Shown here: piece after piece, positions 60,999 through 64,000 of the stretch
Layout: every line of letters starts with the position of its first letter
Numbering within the stretch: the first letter of the stretch is position 1
DNA from: Ceratopteris richardii
Taxonomy: Eukaryota; Streptophyta; Polypodiopsida; Polypodiales; Pteridaceae
Direction: 5' to 3'
DNA: 64,000 nt
Assembly: GCA_020310875.1 (NCBI GenBank)
Contig: CM035413.1
Coordinates: 182,038,085-182,102,084 of the forward strand
Notes under the pieces: model-generated
What the model was told of the DNA's origin: nothing
What the model saw: only the letters and a program-made list of their open reading frames with translations
The model's database searches: none
Position numbers and translations under genes: made by a program

Positions 60999-61771
60999 AG
61001 TTCGGCATGACATTATAGGTATAAAGGTATATTTACGTTCTGTTTTGCATATGCATATATAGATAATTTGACGATTGAAGAAGAAATATCGACATCCTTT
61101 GTAGCTGCAGCTGATTGATCCTCGTCACGTCACCTTTATCCATCAACTTTCATGAAAGTGACGATTGCACATGCATGAAAAGATTTTGCACTGAGCACAT
61201 TCACAACGAACCTCTTCATCAAACTGGTTGCTCAGGTATATTTATTATTATTCTGTTGCATAATCGTAGGAAAGTTTTCTTTATTTCTATTTTTAACGCA
61301 GTAGGAAATTTTTCTTTCTTGCATAGTAGTAGGAAAGTTTCTTTATTGCAAAATAGTAGGAAAGTGTTCTTTATTTCTATTTACCACATAGTAAGAAAAG
61401 TTTCTTTATTGCAAAAGCATAGGAAATTTTTCTTTTTGGTTATAAAATACTAGGAAAATTTTCTTTTGCAAAGCAGTAGGAAAGGTTTTCTTTATTTTTA
61501 TTTCTAAAGTAGTAGGAAAGGATTCTTTATTTCTATTTACAACATTGTAGAAAAAGTTTCTTTATTGCCAAAGCATAGGGAAATTTTCTTTTTTTTGTTT
61601 GCAAAATAGTAGGAAAATTTTCTTTAGTTTTGTTGGCAAAGAAGTAGGAATATTTTCTCTATTTTTGTTTCTTTTACCACGGAGTCGTATCAGGATCAAG
61701 ATATAGACGGATTATTACGAGAATTATATACGTATATTTCATGTTTATCTATAAAGTTAGACTTATCCACT
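60999..61771 (+). other. E5 leader
   Basis: No gene supported. Contains a hairpin (61128-61163) with an ~11-bp stem (CGTCACCTTTAT against ATGAAAGTGACG), then the GTAGGAAA repeats, then about 95 bp to the gag start. Confidence 0.65.
61265..61675. repeat. E5 leader repeat, about 13 units of ~30 bp
   Basis: Irregular tandem units with core GTAGGAAARTTTTCTTTA, spaced 26-36 bp, with AT-rich spacers such as TTTCTATTTAC and TTGCAAAAGCA. The core is close to an inverted repeat (GGAAA/TTTCC-like). Confidence 0.85.
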
Positions 61772-63349
61772 ATGGCTGACCACTTTGAAGAGCAGCGAAT
61801 TTGGAAGATCATAGATGCAATTAAAACAGATAGGGGGGAATTTACTGGAATAAATGTAACAGCTTATCTTAAATATTATGAACAATTGACAGAACAATAT
61901 GGGTTACCTGAAGACAATAAAAAAGATACATTTATACGGATTGCTCATGGGTTCACTAGAGAGAGAATCCAATTGCGAGTAGTCCAACCAAACATGACTT
62001 GGGCGGATTTCAAGACTCGGCTTCTTACTGAATTTTCGCATGAAGATTACATTAAGAATAATAGAGCCACATTCATGCGATGGGTAGGAACAACAAAGTT
62101 AGACCAACACATAACTCAGGGATTAACTGAGTTTGATATCAAATTTAACTAAATGCCTCAAGCAGACAGAACAGCTCTTGAACCAGATAAATTAAGAAAT
62201 TTTCTAAACATGCTAGATCCATCTCTTAAACGAGAGCTAGAACCAATGCTTGAGGATGGAGCGACTGCGAGTGGGCTTACTGGAAATTGGGATAACGTAA
62301 GAGCAGCTGTCCATAGGTTAGCCCAAAGGCAGGAGCGAAATCAGATGCAAACTCCAAGAATATATGAAAGAGATGTGCCAGGAAAGATAGATAATGACCC
62401 CACTTCTCATAACCCTAGAAAAGATGACTCAGAACTTACAATGTTAAAAACATCAGTAGAATCACTTGTCAAACATGTGGAGACTTTGGCGACTGAAATA
62501 GCTACTATAAAGAGTATGCAAGAGCTTAAATTGAGAGATCAGGAGAAACCAAAAGAATTAGAACAAAATCCTAGGAATCAGATGCCAGCTAGAAGACCAT
62601 TTAACCAAGCACGTAGATGTCTCTGGTGTGATGATTTGGAGCATCCACACTGGACATGCAACTTATTCAAAGAGGCCAAGGATAAGAATTGGGTCACAGA
62701 AGTAGATCGAAAGATCTGTGACTATGTAACAAAAAGGCCCTTGGCATCAAACTATGGCAAAGGGGGAATGAAAACCTTCTTTGAAGCCTCCACAAGCCAA
62801 AATACATATGCTTGTAGGCTGGATAGTGAAGACTCTAATTGTGATTTCTGGGAACAGGTTTATGATACTGCTAGTAGAGGCAAGTTATCTGTTGAGAACT
62901 TATATGCTACGAGCTCGGATATTAGATCAAAGACATGCCGGAATGAGCCAGTAGATATGTTCTCAGTATATGCTCATGAAATTAATGTAGACGAGAAAAG
63001 AAAACGGGATGAAGAGGGACAGTCTAAACGAACAACTAGGGCTAGAAAAGAGGGTGAAACGACTGATACAATTAAAGAACCGCCTATGATGGAGCCTAGT
63101 CAGGAACCAAAACAACAGGAACAAGAAAAGAAGCCTCAAAATAAGGGTAAAGGAAAGAAAGTAGGAGAAAATTTAGAAAAGAAAACTACAAGCAAAGATA
63201 GAAATCAAGATAAACCAAATGAAACACAACCCATACAAGAAGAAGGTATTAAGGAAGAAAAACCAAAAAAGAAACCTCCGACCTTTCGATTGATCTCGCA
63301 AATTGAGAAACAAATAGACATTCGAAAGGTTATGGATGAAAAATTATGA
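61772..63349 (+). pseudogene. E5 gag with zinc knuckle
   Basis: Starts MADHFEEQRIWKIIDAIK. The capsid-like helical region (NVTAYLKYYEQLTEQYGL, TFIRIAHGFTRERIQLRVV, WADFKTRLLTEFSHEDYIK) is followed by a coiled segment (LTMLKTSVESLVKHVETL). A CX2CX4HX4C knuckle CLWCDDLEHPHWTC and a long lysine/glutamate-rich tail (KPQNKGKGKKVGENLEKK) complete it. It would package element RNA. The sequence is unlike the gag of E1-E3. The Met was chosen because the leader repeats end 95 bp earlier and the protein begins with the gag helix. Confidence 0.75.
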
Positions 63350-64000
63350 AGGCAGAAGTAGCCATGACATTAGAAGAATGGTTAGCATTTTCAAGAACAG
63401 ATGTGAAAGAAGATTTCATGAGTATCATTAAAAGATGAAGAGAACCTATAGAGTATAGAACAGAAGATATTGAAATGGAGGAAAGAAAAGATCAGGATGA
63501 ACCAAAAGTGAGTGTTGTACAAATAAATGAATCTGAGTATAGAGAATCTTCTGATCGTAGAAATTATTTGGGACCTGTTATTGGACATTTGGAAAAAGGA
63601 AATGATGACCCAAATAGCCATTATACTCAAAAACATTGGGCTAGGGGTACCACTGAAACTATGGTTAAGATAGGTAATAATAATAAACTGCAAGTAGCAT
63701 TAATCGATTCAGGATCAGAAATCAATGTAGTCTCACGGGAGATTTATAATGAGGGAAAATGGCCCATAGATAGGGACCATGGATGGAAAATGAAAGCAGC
63801 CAACAATGCTTCTGGCTATTTACTAGGAGCTTGTGCTAATGTTCCTATTACTATTGGAGATGTTAAAGAGGAACATAATTTCTTCGTTCATGATGACTGC
63901 TCGTACCCAATTATTTTGGGGCAGCCATTCATTTGTGAACAAAGAATGGAGACAAAAGTTCTGGATGATGGAAGTGCTTTTGCAAGAATTCATTCTCGTG
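63350..64000 (+). pseudogene. E5 pol start: aspartic protease (cut by window end)
   Basis: A short linker (MTLEEWLAFSRTDVKEDF) leads into retropepsin: VALIDSGSEINVVSREIYN (DSG at 63706-63714), WKMKAANNASG, LLGACANVPITIGDV, NFFVHDDCSYPIILGQPF (63890-63940) and METKVLDDGSAFARI. The wording of this protease, especially the SEIN, ILGQP and METKVLDDGS blocks, is what I remember from gypsy elements of basidiomycete fungi. Reverse transcriptase should follow outside the window. Confidence 0.75.

Larger units (their letters stand above)
57436..64000 (+). mobile_element. Ty3/gypsy element E5, 5' part (continues out of window)
   Basis: Very long LTR (57436 to about 60977), tRNA-Trp primer site (60981-60998), repeat-rich leader, gag (61772-63349) and protease (about 63640 onward). 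It is unlike the E0-E3 family in primer, LTR and gag. It shows about two breaks in the visible coding part. The 3' end is outside the window, so age cannot be judged. Confidence 0.82.

Overview
This 64-kb window looks like intergenic chromatin of a land plant. It is built almost entirely from LTR retrotransposons. I could not support any host gene, rRNA gene, complete tRNA gene or CRISPR array. The plant assignment rests on three kinds of primer-binding site, which match the 3' ends of plant-type tRNA-Asp, tRNA-Trp and initiator tRNA-Met, on the Ty1/copia and Ty3/gypsy protein types, and on the large gypsy elements with extra genes. The protein style suggests a non-flowering lineage (bryophyte, lycophyte, fern or conifer), but the sequence alone cannot settle this.

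Region 1 (1-48,291, minus strand) is a head-to-tail chain of four large related Ty3/gypsy units, called here E0, E1, E2 and E3. E0 is only a leader and 5' LTR (1-1,230) and its outer LTR edge abuts the interior of E1. E1 (1,231-16,164) and E3 (32,354-48,291) are close copies; E2 (16,185-32,995) is a more distant member. E2 and E3 share one LTR, and E1 and E2 meet at two back-to-back LTRs with a primer-binding site between them. In element order each unit carries: LTR, tRNA-Asp primer site, a 1-2 kb leader with a TCGCGATRG minisatellite, gag with several zinc knuckles, protease, reverse transcriptase, RNase H, two successive H2C2 zinc modules, integrase core, GPY/F domain, a second aspartic-protease domain, a protein with repeated W-x-P-K motifs, and a long non-enzymatic protein in the usual envelope position (N-terminal domain, acidic and proline-rich linkers, coiled coil, C-terminal domain) that runs to the polypurine tract. 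All copies are broken to some degree.

Region 2 (48,292-57,435, mostly plus strand) is a nest of Ty1/copia elements. Copia I is an old fragment split by Copia II, a young element with long LTRs that is broken in a few places. Copia III (a short LTR, gag and the start of protease) follows, then an 80-bp gypsy scrap.

Region 3 (57,436-64,000, plus strand) is the 5' part of another Ty3/gypsy element, E5. It has a very long LTR, a tRNA-Trp primer site, a leader of about 13 short repeats, gag, and a protease that runs off the window. Its protease resembles, from memory, elements common in basidiomycete fungi.

The most unusual features are the doubled protease and doubled H2C2 modules of the gypsy chain, the large extra protein of unknown function, and the palindrome-cored minisatellite in every leader.
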